NCBI RefSeq assembly: GCF_018219155.1
Contig: NZ_CP056123.1
Coordinates: 1,497,505 to 1,561,504 of the forward strand
Reading direction: 5' to 3'
DNA length: 64,000 nucleotides
DNA from: Moritella sp. 24
Lineage (GTDB): Bacteria > Pseudomonadota > Gammaproteobacteria > Enterobacterales > Moritellaceae
Shown here: positions 1 to 9,700 of the stretch, one piece after another
Position numbering within the stretch: the stretch's first letter is position 1
Layout of the letters: each line of letters opens with the position of its first letter
Translations under genes and position numbers: made by a program
The notes under the pieces: model-generated
What the model was told of the DNA's origin: nothing
The model's database searches: none
What the model saw: the letters and a program-made list of their open reading frames with translations, nothing else

Positions 1-549
1 TCTGGCATTTATATTTCAATATTTATTTTTTGTGCTTGGTTGAAATCATTGGAATTTTCATCTCAGACCAGTAAAGTTATATTTACGGGGTTAACCCTCA
101 TAGTGTTGTCATCTGTGTTCATTAATAATTTAAATCATGATTTATTTAGTTTCGCAGAAAAAAAATTACTTGGAGAATCTACATCTGTAATTTCTAAACA
201 CGATGTTTATAATGATTTTTTAATAGACATAGACCAATTCGTTCTATCAGGAGAGGGATTTAGTCGAACATTCAGAAAAGGGAAAGTTGCGGTTCAGGAT
301 GCAGGTTTGTTAGTGAACTTTGCGATTGTTTTTGGGTTGGTATTTACAGGTTTATTCATGGCATTATTAATTTATATATGCTTAAAGAAAGGACGATACT
401 TCGAACTTATTTTATCTGCCCCCATATTGTTGTCCAAATTATTCTATTGGGATTTTACATTTTGGCTATGGTTTTTTCTTATGCTGACTAGTTTTACTGG
501 ACAAGTTGCTGATCAAAAAAACATTAATTATAGCAATTCGCCTAGTTAA
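1..549 (+). CDS. C-terminal part of a polytopic membrane protein, possibly a Wzy-type polysaccharide polymerase
   Basis: The reading frame is open from the first base of the window, so the gene starts upstream; a TTG at 40 is not a convincing start. The visible 182 or so residues contain several hydrophobic segments: one at the very start, one around VIFTGLTLIVLSSVFI, one around NFAIVFGLVFTGLFMALLIY, and a last aromatic-rich one (LFYWDFTFWLWFFLML). A soluble stretch of about 65 residues separates the second and third. A large periplasmic loop before the last helices, followed by an aromatic terminal helix, is usual in Wzy/O-antigen-ligase-like proteins. Position just ahead of a glycosyltransferase in a polysaccharide locus supports that reading. 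Sequence alone does not prove it. Confidence 0.6.
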   Translation, partial: SGIYISIFIFCAWLKSLEFSSQTSKVIFTGLTLIVLSSVFINNLNHDLFSFAEKKLLGESTSVISKHDVYNDFLIDIDQFVLSGEGFSRTFRKGKVAVQDAGLLVNFAIVFGLVFTGLFMALLIYICLKKGRYFELILSAPILLSKLFYWDFTFWLWFFLMLTSFTGQVADQKNINYSNSPS

Positions 550-616
550 TTGGTCGGAAATATCCAATCTCTAGTACATATTTTCATTACTCTATAATAA
601 AATAGTAGGTTAAAAA

Positions 617-1720
617 ATGATTAATGTTTGCCATCTTACATCTGTACATCCCCGTTACGATACACGAATATTCATCAAAATGTGCACATCGCTAGCTGAC
701 AATGGTTATGTTGTTTCTTTGATTGTTGCCGATGGGCTAGGCAATGAAGTTAAAAATAATGTTCATATAGTTGATGTTGGAAAAAACACTGGCAGTCGCA
801 TCTCTCGCATGACTAAAACAGTCGCTCTGATTTTCGATAAAGCATTAGAGCAGAGAGCAAGGATCTATCACTTACATGATCCAGAACTAATGCCTCTTGG
901 CTTAAAGCTTAAACAAAAGGGTTTTAAAGTCATATTTGATGCACATGAAGACTTACCACTGCAACTACTTAGTAAACCGTACCTTTCTAAGTATTCAGCA
1001 AGAATTTTGTCTAAATTTGTAAAAATGTTTGAACGTTATTACCTAAGTAAGTTTGATGCAGTGATAGCTGCAACGCAACATATTGCCGAAAAATTTTCGA
1101 CAATAAACAATAATACAATTGATATTAATAATTACCCGATAATTGATGAATTTAATTCGAAATACGATGGAATTAATAAATTGAAGCAGGTCACATATGT
1201 TGGTGGAATTACTAAGGTAAGAGGGATTGTTGAGATTGTTAATGCCATGGGTCATGTTAATAGTGATATTGTATTATCTCTAGCTGGCACTTTCTTTAGC
1301 AGCAAACTCAGGGAAGAAGTTGTATCATTGAATGGATGGTCGCGTGTTGATGAGAAAGGCTGGTTAGGTCGAAATGAAATTAGCCGCAATCTTAAAGAGT
1401 CAATTGCAGGAATCGTCACTTTGCATCCAATTATTAATTACCAAGACGCTTTACCTGTAAAAATGTTCGAATATATGGCTGCAGGAATCCCCGTTATAGC
1501 TTCTAATATTCCTTTATGGAACTCGATAATCTCAAAAGCTAACTGTGGTATTTGTGTTGATCCTTTTGATATAAATGAGATAGTAACTGCAATCAATTAT
1601 TTATCCGAAAATGAATCTCAAGCTATGGAAATGGGAAGTAATGGTAGAAAAGCAGTATTAGCAAAGTACAATTGGGCGATTGAAGAAGAAAAGCTTTTAT
1701 ATTTGTATACAAATCTATAA
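617..1720 (+). CDS. GT4-family glycosyltransferase
   Basis: This 367-residue cytoplasmic enzyme should transfer a sugar from a nucleotide-sugar donor to a growing lipid-linked polysaccharide unit. The N-terminal Rossmann half starts INVCHLTSVHPRYDTRIF and carries the HLHDPELMPLGL segment. The C-terminal half has the donor-binding stretch around residues 275 to 300, with ALPVKMFEYMAAGIPVIAS containing the E of the EX7E-type motif. The fold is GT-B, retaining, judged by family. It starts 67 bases after the membrane protein and may be co-transcribed with it. The acceptor and sugar cannot be told from sequence. A shadow frame on the other strand was ignored. Confidence 0.88.
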   Translation: MINVCHLTSVHPRYDTRIFIKMCTSLADNGYVVSLIVADGLGNEVKNNVHIVDVGKNTGSRISRMTKTVALIFDKALEQRARIYHLHDPELMPLGLKLKQKGFKVIFDAHEDLPLQLLSKPYLSKYSARILSKFVKMFERYYLSKFDAVIAATQHIAEKFSTINNNTIDINNYPIIDEFNSKYDGINKLKQVTYVGGITKVRGIVEIVNAMGHVNSDIVLSLAGTFFSSKLREEVVSLNGWSRVDEKGWLGRNEISRNLKESIAGIVTLHPIINYQDALPVKMFEYMAAGIPVIASNIPLWNSIISKANCGICVDPFDINEIVTAINYLSENESQAMEMGSNGRKAVLAKYNWAIEEEKLLYLYTNL

Positions 1721-2082
1721 ATTGACGATAAGACATTTGTTTTCAGCGTGACGCATTCTCTCACTGAGCGAAATCACGTGGCGTCTATAAAATGACAGTA
1801 TCATATTCTATGCGAGGGCTGAAAAATTCAGCCCTCGGCCTCCAAAAAGCGTTTAAGTGTAATGGTAAACGCTCAGTTAAGCGATTTATTACCTTGGAAT
1901 GCGGGAGCTATATGCCTGATGATATCAGGCTTCATCGCTTAACTACTTGCTCATAACTAAAGGGTATTCAAGTTTTGATGAAGCTAAAAGAGTTATCTCG
2001 AATTATATTAGAGTCAGGTTAGACCACATCAATATAACGGTGGTTTAACCCCAAATGAACAGAAATAAGATACTTGTTAGAA
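1721..2082. other. Non-coding gap rich in inverted repeats
   Basis: No convincing gene is visible between the GT4 gene and the minus-strand operon. The stretch holds consecutive stem-loops. Positions 1814-1823 pair with 1827-1836 (10 bp, loop AAA). Positions 1849-1855 pair with 1866-1872. Positions 1875-1885 pair with 1934-1944 (11 bp), enclosing 1914-1920 paired with 1924-1930. Positions 2017-2027 pair with 2040-2050, with one wobble. None is followed by a clear T-run. This could be a structured RNA or mobile-element debris. Confidence 0.6.
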
Positions 2083-2112
2083 TAAAAAACGTGGCCAAAA
2101 TCAGTTGGCCAC
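2083..2112 (-). terminator. Rho-independent terminator of the minus-strand sugar operon
   Basis: GTGGCCAA at 2091-2098 pairs with TTGGCCAC at 2105-2112 (8 bp, 6-base loop). On the minus strand the stem is followed by GTTTTTTATT, a good U-tract. It lies about 75 bases downstream of the phosphoglycosyl transferase stop. The plus strand has only TTTAT after the stem, so any plus-strand activity is weaker. Confidence 0.75.
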
Positions 2113-2130
2113 TTTATACGGGTTATTAGC

Positions 2131-2181
2131 TAGCGTACGGATCTGTGCAGGGTGGTGGGAAACTGATATTCCTACCGAGAC
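2131..2181 (+). mobile_element. Possible remnant of a group II (class C) intron 3' end
   Basis: The string GTACGGATCTGTGCAGGG followed by an imperfect hairpin and CCTACCGAGAC resembles the 3' strand of domain V (GTACGGATC) plus domain VI of bacterial class C group II introns. The 5' strand of domain V (GAGCCGTAY) and everything before it, including the reverse transcriptase, are absent. Class C introns are known to insert just downstream of terminator hairpins, and a terminator lies 19 bases upstream. Recognition is from memory of the consensus, with no alignment run, and the domain VI pairing is degraded. Confidence 0.4.
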
Positions 2182-2185
2182 CATT

Positions 2186-2854
2186 TTAAATGTAACACTT
2201 TAAATCTTCCGGTACTTGAGGAAGACCTACAATCATTTCTTTGTACCGCTCACTTTTAGGGAATAGCAACATCCATACCGTTAGCCCGATTAGCATGAAA
2301 TAGGTATAAAGATCTTGATTGTGTATAAACCACTGTTCAAGCTCACCTTTATAAGGGGCAATAACATCATCATAATATTGTAGACGATCTATATCCGGAT
2401 TATCCAAGATCGACTCTTCATCCCGAAAAACGATAGACCCAATACCTGAAAGACCTGGTTTTACTTGTTTAATGGCAATTTGTGCAGCTTCAGAAAAAGC
2501 ATTAAAACAACGCTCAGCTTGTGGTCTTGGCCCTATTACACTCATATTACCTCTAAAAACATTCCAAAGTTGCGGCAATTCGTTGATTTTACTCTTACGT
2601 AAGAATTTACCTATTGGCAGGACTCTAGGATCATCTTTGACAGTAACGGTTCCCATTGCCATGTTCGGGCTATCTTTTACCATAGTGACGAATTTAATAA
2701 GGCCAATCATCTTGCCATTTTTTCCTACACGCGGTTGTATAAAGAAGACTTCACCCTCTCCAGTAAACCTTAGTAATATAGCGATAGATACTAAAAGTGG
2801 TGAAAAAAACAAGAGAGCCAAACCTGAAAATAAAATATCAAAAAATCTCTGCAT
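2186..2854 (-). CDS. Small phosphoglycosyl transferase (PglC/WcaJ-type sugar transferase)
   Basis: This 222-residue membrane enzyme is predicted to move a sugar-1-phosphate from a UDP-sugar to undecaprenyl phosphate, the first step of repeat-unit assembly. It has one N-terminal re-entrant hydrophobic segment (ILFSGLALLFFSPLLVSIAI), the FIQPRVGKNGK segment, and the RKSKINELPQLWNVFRGNMS core followed by VIGPRPQ. The length fits the single-domain PglC class, not the long WbaP class. A second hydrophobic stretch near residues 185-200 is unusual for the shortest forms. It starts two bases after the dehydratase stop, with GGGAGG as ribosome site. A diNAcBac-like or 4-amino sugar substrate would fit the neighbours. 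Confidence 0.88.
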   Translation of the reverse strand: MQRFFDILFSGLALLFFSPLLVSIAILLRFTGEGEVFFIQPRVGKNGKMIGLIKFVTMVKDSPNMAMGTVTVKDDPRVLPIGKFLRKSKINELPQLWNVFRGNMSVIGPRPQAERCFNAFSEAAQIAIKQVKPGLSGIGSIVFRDEESILDNPDIDRLQYYDDVIAPYKGELEQWFIHNQDLYTYFMLIGLTVWMLLFPKSERYKEMIVGLPQVPEDLKCYI

Positions 2855-2856
2855 TA

Positions 2857-4044
2857 TTACATCCTCCCATCTAAATATTTTCCAGTTTCTTTGTGTTTAA
2901 ACTCCGGAAGCATTTCAAAAAACAAATGTACTATATCTTCCTTCGTCCAATTCGAATCTAAGAGTTCCTTAATTGAGTTAGAGAAAAATTCTAATTTATT
3001 TTTATCATAATCCGGTTGATTTTTTATCACTCCAAGATTCTCAAATTTCTCAAAGTCCAGAATTTCATTGTCGGTGAAAAATTCTTCATAATCTTTTTCA
3101 CCGGTTGTATCAGATTCAAAGAAGAAGCAGGACCACTCTTTCTGTTTTTTAAGAGCAAGTACTGTTTCTCTCGCTTCAGCCTCTGAAACACAGGGATTTG
3201 CTTTATAACCAATGGACTCCAGATACCGCTCAGCAATACTGGAGAATGTCACAAGATCCAGTTCCTGACTCAGTTTCGGGAAAAATATATCTCTATTTTC
3301 TCCAAGGATTGTCGACATGAGACAAAGCTCTCCGGCTTCTTTAGGCGTAACAAAATATCTTCTTACGTCATTCGGTGCTGATATTGGCTGATTTTTACTA
3401 ATCCGCTGATTAAAACCGTGTAAGAGGCTACCATCAGAAAAGGCTACATTTGCAAACCTTGCGGTTGAAATAGAGATTTCGAGACTTTTCTCCATTAAAT
3501 ACATTTCCATGATCCGTTTTGAAGCACCCATCATATTCACCGGGTTAGCGGCTTTGTCAGTTGAAACGCAAAAATACTTCTTTGCTCCGGATTTAATGGC
3601 ATGATTAAGCGTCTTAACAGTATTTAGTATATTAACTTCAACCATTCGCATTAGTGTATAGGGATCTTTTTCACTTCTGACATGCTTCAATGCCGACAAA
3701 TTAAGAATATAATCATAAGGACCTTCATTTTCAAAGAATGAATCAAACTCTTTACTACCGCAATCAATAGCAAAAGTTCTAAAGTCACCGTCAATATATC
3801 CGTAAGAACTTCTAATATCCCTCACAAGTTCCACCATGTTATTTTCACTGATATCCACAACATGAAGAACGCTAGGGTTTCTGGAGAATATTTCTTTAGT
3901 GACTGCCTGGCCTATCGAGCCGGCACCACCTATGACAAGGAACCGGTTGTTGCGAACGACTTCCTTAAGATGTTCTTCATATGAAGTGATGTCTTTATCA
4001 AGCAAAGGTTGTGTTCGTCCAATTAAGGATAAAATATCGTTCAT
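2857..4044 (-). CDS. UDP-GlcNAc 4,6-dehydratase-like SDR enzyme (LegB/CapD family)
   Basis: This 395-residue cytoplasmic NAD(P)-dependent enzyme should convert UDP-GlcNAc to the 4-keto-6-deoxy sugar. The nucleotide-binding glycine motif GGAGSIGQAV is near residue 40. The catalytic segment is VSTDKAANPVNMMGASKR, where the STDK motif replaces the common YxxxK of extended SDRs, as is usual in the FlaA1/PseB/CapD group. An extra N-terminal arm of about 35 residues precedes the Rossmann fold, as in LegB proteins. AAGGA sits 7 bases before the ATG. It is followed at once by the phosphoglycosyl transferase and preceded by the aminotransferase, so the three form one operon. Confidence 0.87.
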   Translation of the reverse strand: MNDILSLIGRTQPLLDKDITSYEEHLKEVVRNNRFLVIGGAGSIGQAVTKEIFSRNPSVLHVVDISENNMVELVRDIRSSYGYIDGDFRTFAIDCGSKEFDSFFENEGPYDYILNLSALKHVRSEKDPYTLMRMVEVNILNTVKTLNHAIKSGAKKYFCVSTDKAANPVNMMGASKRIMEMYLMEKSLEISISTARFANVAFSDGSLLHGFNQRISKNQPISAPNDVRRYFVTPKEAGELCLMSTILGENRDIFFPKLSQELDLVTFSSIAERYLESIGYKANPCVSEAEARETVLALKKQKEWSCFFFESDTTGEKDYEEFFTDNEILDFEKFENLGVIKNQPDYDKNKLEFFSNSIKELLDSNWTKEDIVHLFFEMLPEFKHKETGKYLDGRM

Positions 4045-4055
4045 AATAATCCTTT

Positions 4056-5216
4056 TTATTTCGTTTTTGGTGTTGGTATACTACTGGGAATATTTACTAC
4101 GCGATCTTCCAACCACTCTGCATTAGATAGATCACCAGTCTGACATTTAGAAAACATGGGCAGCTTATTCATCAATGCCCAGATCGGTCGTGTCATCACT
4201 CCATTTTTATTTGTAGATTCTAAAAATAGGTCTCGCTCTTCACGGTTTGCCAGTAAAACTGCATTTAACCAGTAATTTGAATGACAAGATTCAGGTTCCC
4301 GGATAAATTGAATATCCAGGTCTTGAAAAAAGTCATTGTATTTATCAGCGAGTATTCTTTTTTCTTTAAGGAAACCGGTAAGTTGTTCCATTTGGGCACA
4401 GCCTAAAGCTGCGTTAAGATTGGGTAAGCGATAATTGTAAGCCACTTCTTCATGATAATATTCATAGGGATGAGGTATTTTACCCGTTGTCGTTATGTGT
4501 TTAGCTTTTACAGCTAAATCCTGATTATTTGTTACCAGCATACCGCCACCACCTGCTGTGATTATTTTATTTCCATTAAAACTGACTATACCTATGTCAC
4601 CAAATGATCCAGTATGCTTACCCTTATAATAACTACCGAGTGATTCGGCGGCATCTTCAACTAAAGGTAAGTTATATTTTTTACAGATATCTGCGATTTC
4701 TTCAATACGGCAGGGATGACCAAAGGTATGCATAGGGACACAAGCTGATATTCTCTTACCTGAGATTTTATTAACAGGCCCTTCTCTCGTTTGTTTAGTA
4801 TTATCTTTTAAAAATGATTCCAGCTTTTCAGGGGATAATCCTAGAGTATCTTTATCTACATCTACAAATACAGGAGATGCATTACAATATGAAATTGCAT
4901 TACAGGTTGCCACAAAAGTAACAGGTTGAGTGATTACTTCTGTATTATGGGTTACTCCCACTAATTGCATCGCTATATGTAATGCAGATGTACCATTTAC
5001 AATCGCGACTGCATGATCAATTCCTATATATTCTAAAATCTGATTTTCAAAATCTACGACTTTCTGACCAACCGAAGAAACAAAATTTGAGTCTATGCAA
5101 TCGATTAAATATTGTTTTTCATTTCCAGAAAATACAGGGCGATGAAGGAGAATTGGACTATCGTAGGCGAAGAGTTCATTTTTTATGTAATGGTTTAATT
5201 TATCAAAATTGATCAT
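4056..5216 (-). CDS. PLP-dependent sugar aminotransferase (LegC-like, DegT/DnrJ/EryC1 family)
   Basis: This 386-residue enzyme is expected to aminate the 4-keto group made by the dehydratase, giving a UDP-4-amino-4,6-dideoxy sugar. Family hallmarks are SNFVSSVGQKV near the N-terminus, AVAIVNGTSALHIAM, QPVTFVATCNAISYC, and SFNGNKIITAGGGGM, which carries the lysine that binds PLP. The last helix region has YRLPNLNAALGCAQ, typical of the family. It lies 11 bases before the dehydratase gene and has GGAG upstream of its ATG. The product is probably a bacillosamine or legionaminic-type precursor, but no acetyltransferase or LegG/LegI homologue is in the window. Confidence 0.87.
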   Translation of the reverse strand: MINFDKLNHYIKNELFAYDSPILLHRPVFSGNEKQYLIDCIDSNFVSSVGQKVVDFENQILEYIGIDHAVAIVNGTSALHIAMQLVGVTHNTEVITQPVTFVATCNAISYCNASPVFVDVDKDTLGLSPEKLESFLKDNTKQTREGPVNKISGKRISACVPMHTFGHPCRIEEIADICKKYNLPLVEDAAESLGSYYKGKHTGSFGDIGIVSFNGNKIITAGGGGMLVTNNQDLAVKAKHITTTGKIPHPYEYYHEEVAYNYRLPNLNAALGCAQMEQLTGFLKEKRILADKYNDFFQDLDIQFIREPESCHSNYWLNAVLLANREERDLFLESTNKNGVMTRPIWALMNKLPMFSKCQTGDLSNAEWLEDRVVNIPSSIPTPKTK

Positions 5217-5269
5217 GTAATTATCTCCAATAAGAAATTTTCAATAAGATATCTCTAAGTTTTAAGCTT

Positions 5270-6268
5270 TTATTTTCTAAATAAATAATTTAGTTTGATT
5301 AAACCTGTCAAAGATCCAATCGCGTAAGAGAAATGTAATACTGCAAATGTTAAGAGGAGATAAATAAATGAATTTTCTTTAGTGGAAAGATAAAAGCTTC
5401 TTATAATGACTGCGATTAAATACAGGAGAAGGCTTAATGGTGACAATAAATAAATAAACGTAAAAACAGAAGGTAATAGTAAGGGTATGATTAATGATAA
5501 TAAAAAAATAAGCGGAATAAAATGGCGTATACTTAATGATTTTAAACTCTTAGTACAATAAGCCGTTATTACATTCCATTTACCATTTGAATAATTGTTA
5601 CTTGCTAACTCGCTATAAGTCTCTCTGGCGAAATAGGTCAGTTCAAGATCCGGTACTAATAGAATGCTGCCGCCACCATTAACAATTCTTTTATTATATT
5701 CAATGTCCTGATTCCTATCTAATCGAACATCATACAAGCCATATTTTTCAAAAGTTTCTCTTTTATAGCAGCCGAATGCAACAGTGTCGACGTTGGTTAT
5801 CTCGTCAACACCCAACCTGAAAATAGAATTGCCAATACCTAATTTATCAGATAAAACATTCTTTATAGATTCTGATTTTTTATTTTTAGTTTTGACTTGA
5901 GTGATTAAAACACCACCTATTAAATCAGCAGTAAGTTTTTCATGATATTGGATCATTTTTGAATAATAATCTGAAGGGTATTCGGAATGAGCGCCCTGTA
6001 ATATAACTAACTGACCCTTAGATTTTTTTATGCCTAGGTTCATTGCATAGGGTACTGTTCTGTCAGGGTTATGTAATATTTTAATGTTTTTATACTTAAT
6101 ACTCAGATTGTTAAGTATTTCCAACGTATTATCTTCACTATTACCATCAATAATAAGTAATTCATATTCATATTCATTAATATCTAAGTCTGAATTCAAA
6201 ATAGTTAACACTGTGTTTTCTATATATTTTTCTTCATTGTATGTAGGCATTAATATTGATAATTTCAT
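5270..6268 (-). CDS. GT2-family glycosyltransferase with C-terminal membrane segments (ExoA-like)
   Basis: This 332-residue inner-membrane enzyme starts KLSILMPTYNEEKYIENT, the standard GT-A opening. The DGNSEDNT segment near residue 48 and the region around QGAHSEYPSDYY are donor-site features. The last 80 residues hold two or three hydrophobic segments (FIPLIFLLSLIIPLLL and later), as in succinoglycan ExoA-type transferases. The ATG at 6268 was chosen because it begins the conserved domain and has AGAGAAAG upstream. An ATG seven codons earlier (6289) is also open. It is the first gene of the minus-strand operon and lies 53 bases before the aminotransferase. Confidence 0.84.
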   Translation of the reverse strand: MKLSILMPTYNEEKYIENTVLTILNSDLDINEYEYELLIIDGNSEDNTLEILNNLSIKYKNIKILHNPDRTVPYAMNLGIKKSKGQLVILQGAHSEYPSDYYSKMIQYHEKLTADLIGGVLITQVKTKNKKSESIKNVLSDKLGIGNSIFRLGVDEITNVDTVAFGCYKRETFEKYGLYDVRLDRNQDIEYNKRIVNGGGSILLVPDLELTYFARETYSELASNNYSNGKWNVITAYCTKSLKSLSIRHFIPLIFLLSLIIPLLLPSVFTFIYLLSPLSLLLYLIAVIIRSFYLSTKENSFIYLLLTFAVLHFSYAIGSLTGLIKLNYLFRK

Positions 6269-6289
6269 AACTTTCTCTTTTACATGCAT

Positions 6290-6739
6290 GAAGTCAATTT
6301 TCCATAAAGGAAAAGAAAGTAACTTTATTCATAACGGTAACCTCATTATTTATGATGGTTACTATGAGCATAGTGAAAGTATCCTAACTCAGCACCTAGA
6401 TCACACTTTTAATATTTTGTTGAAAATATAAAAAGGTCGTACAGGGCTGGATAATAGGTGCAGCTTGATGATTATTAGGTTATATCATCGTTAGTCGTAT
6501 TTCAGGTTTAGTTTTAGGACATAGCCGTGGGAAATATTTTGTTTGTTTAGCATTGTCGTTGTTTTAGTGCTGAATTATGTTTAATCACAGAATTATATTT
6601 CTTATATCTTATCGAATTTAGGGCTAAAACCTTGTGTACCAACTAGACTCCTTGAAAGACATGATAGTGAGTTACATTATCGCCTGTTCATTAAAAACCA
6701 AGACTCACACAGACCGGATATAATTGATAGGAGTGGCTT
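6290..6739. other. Divergent intergenic region, nothing coding seen
   Basis: About 450 AT-rich bases separate the minus-strand sugar operon from the plus-strand secreted protein. Promoters for both directions must lie here. No open frame has a convincing start or family resemblance. No operator could be assigned. Confidence 0.5.
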
Positions 6740-9700
6740 ATGCCTCTTAATAATCGAACGAATTATTCTCTTCTATGCTGGGTACTTTTTGTATTTAGTT
6801 ATATACCGGCTAGTAATGCCGCGGCAATTGAAGGTTACTTATCTTCCTTTAGTGTTGCGCAAGGAGAGAGTATAGATATTCATGCATCAACAAGTGATGC
6901 TGCCTTTTCTATCGAAATCTACAAAGATAGTATTAATGACTTTCAACTCATTTCAACTATAGCGCAAATAACAGGTAATCATAATCATTCAACACCTGAA
7001 GAGGATGCTTGGTTAGGGCCTGATTGGCCTGTCGCCTATACGCTCAGTATCCCCCTTGATTGGGAAAGTGGTCTTTACCTTATCAAGCTCAAGAGCAACG
7101 GCTCTTCTGAGGAATTATCTGTAGTTGTTAAAGAGAATGACTTTGGGTCTACCTCTAATATTTTGGTGTTCGATAGTGCTCCGACCCGGGTTGCCTACAA
7201 TATTTGGGGGGGGAAATCCTTTTATGCCAGTACCATTGAGAATGAGCCTGGAGAGGCTGATTTTGTATCTTTAAAAAGACCTGGGCAAAATGTTACTCGC
7301 AATGAAGTACCAAAGTTGAGCAGGTGGATCCAATTTCAGGAGCTTCCTGTTGAATGGGCATCAATGCTTGACCTGCACCATGATCCTGCATTACTCGATA
7401 ATTACAATGTAGTTGTATTCGTCGGTCATAATGAGTATTGGACCCGCGAAATGCGCGACAATTACGATAGTTTTGTTTCCAGAGGTGGCAATGCCGTGAT
7501 ACTCAGCGGCAATACAATGTGGTGGCAGGTACGAATAGAAGGGGATCGTCTTATTTGTTATAAGTCTAATTATCAAGATGACCCTATGTATGACGTTGAT
7601 AATTCTCTGGTTACAACCCTGTGGTTTGCTTCACCAGTGAACGAACCAGAAAATACCTCGACGGGTGTAAGTTGGCGAAATGGGGGGTATGTTAATAGCC
7701 ATGGTTACTTTACTGAGGCCGATGGGTACGGTGGTTATACTGTCGTCAATTCCTACCACTGGATTTATGATGGAACAAATCTTCAAGACTATGATTCCTT
7801 TGGTCAGGAAAACACAATAGTAGGGCACGAAACTGATGGTGCTGTACTTGACTGGCCTGACGGTAAGCTTGTTGGTACACCTGTTGTTACGGGGACTGAC
7901 GATACGCCCTTGAGTTTTACAGTGCTCGGTTATTCGGAAGCATTTAATGGGTGGGATCCACAAGGGATAGGTTATTCCACTATGGGTATATTTCAGGGCC
8001 AGAATGGTGGTGGCTTCGTATTTAATGCCGCAACAGTTGATTGGGCAGATGGCCTTTGGTCTCTCGAACAAAACACAATTGCAGATGCCGCTGTTAGCCA
8101 AATTACGTACAATGTAATTAGTGAGTTCTCTAACCTGATGTTACCAATAACTTTCAAAAACAATGCCTTACCAGATAGTGTTATAGGTTCGTTTTATAGC
8201 GGCTTTATTCGGGTCTTAGGTGGTGAACCTGGGTATACCTGGGCTATCAGTAATGGCAGTTTGCCAGCTGGTCTGACGTTGAATAGTGCGACGGGCGAAC
8301 TCAGTGGCACCCCCGTTGCCCTTGGTAGTTCAACGTTTGATGTGACAGTGATTGATGACCTAGAGACTAATATCAGCGCCACCTTTACGATGTTGGTTGA
8401 TGCGGCACTTACCTATGAGGATGCTGAAGATGGGACTACAACAGGGTGGGGAATTTACACTGGTAATTCGGCCGGGGCGAGTATTAGCAATGAGTATGAT
8501 ACTGACCTAGGTAGCCAGGTGATTGTTCTGAGTGGGTTTGGCCAGGACCACGGTTATGATTTTCGTGATCCTAAGTGGAATAACAGTGAACAATTTGTTG
8601 TGCAATGGTCGATGCAGTTCAGTGAGTTATATACGGTTTTCATCGATGTACAAACGTCTGACGGACATAAGTATTTGTATTACACATCCGAGGATAAGGA
8701 CCGTCTGGGGACGGGTGAATATATTCATCATGGTTTGGGGACGTCATCGATAAACGGACAGTGGCAAACGTTTACCCGAGACTTGCAAGCGGACTTGGGG
8801 GAAGCTCAGCCAGGAGTTGTTATCGAGGAGGTGAATGGGTTCCTGATTCGCGGTAGCGGTCGATTGGATGATATCAAGTTATTGAATGCAGAGGCATTAT
8901 GGGTTGATACTGCTTCGTTATCCGGTGGTTTGATTTCCGTGCCTTATAGTGCGTTTATTCAGGTTTCGGGAGGTAAAGCACCGTATAGTTGGTCGCTCAG
9001 TAATAACAGTTTACCGACCGGGTTGACATTAAATAGCGTGACGGGCGAAATCAGCGGTATCCCTGATGCCCTTGGCAGTTCAACGTTTAATGTGACAGTG
9101 ACAGATGACTCGCAGGGCAGTATCAGCGCCACGTTTACAGTGGCGGTTCTTGAGGCTGGAAATGGACTTGTCTATGAGGACGCTGAAGACGGGAACACAT
9201 TAGGTTGGCGTATTTATAGTGGTAATTCGGCCAGCGCTATTATTAGCAATGTGTTTGATACTGACCGGGGTAGCAAGGTGATCGTTCTGAGTGGATTGGC
9301 GCAGGACCATGGTTATAGATTGGGTAATGACGATAACAGCAACTGGCAGAACAGTGGACAATTTGTCCTGCAATGGTCGATGCAGTTCAGTGAGTCATAT
9401 ACAGTTTTCATCGATGTGCAGACGACTGACGGACATAAGTATTTGTATTACAGGCCTGATGATAATAACCGTCTGGGGACGGGGGAATATATTCATCACG
9501 GTTTGGGAGCGTCATCGAAAAACGGTCAGTGGAAAACCTTTACCCGGGACTTGCAAGCGGACTTGGAGGAAGCTCAGCCAGGAGTTGTTATCGAGGAGGT
9601 TAACGGGTTCCTGATCCGCGGCAGCGGTCGATTGGATGATATCAAGTTATTGAATGCAGAACCACTTGGGATTGAGACGGCTTCGTTATCCGGTGGCTTG

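Noticed and set aside
1875-1944. Possible attC site with GTTAAGC and GCTTAAC boxes
   Set aside because: The boxes are in the wrong order for attC: GTTRRRY comes first and RYYYAAC last, with no conserved inner pair.
2472-2900. 142-codon plus-strand frame opposite the phosphoglycosyl transferase
   Set aside because: It is the antisense shadow of a gene with clear family motifs.
7631-8101. 156-codon minus-strand frame within the secreted-protein gene
   Set aside because: Antisense shadow; the plus-strand frame is continuous and matches a known family.
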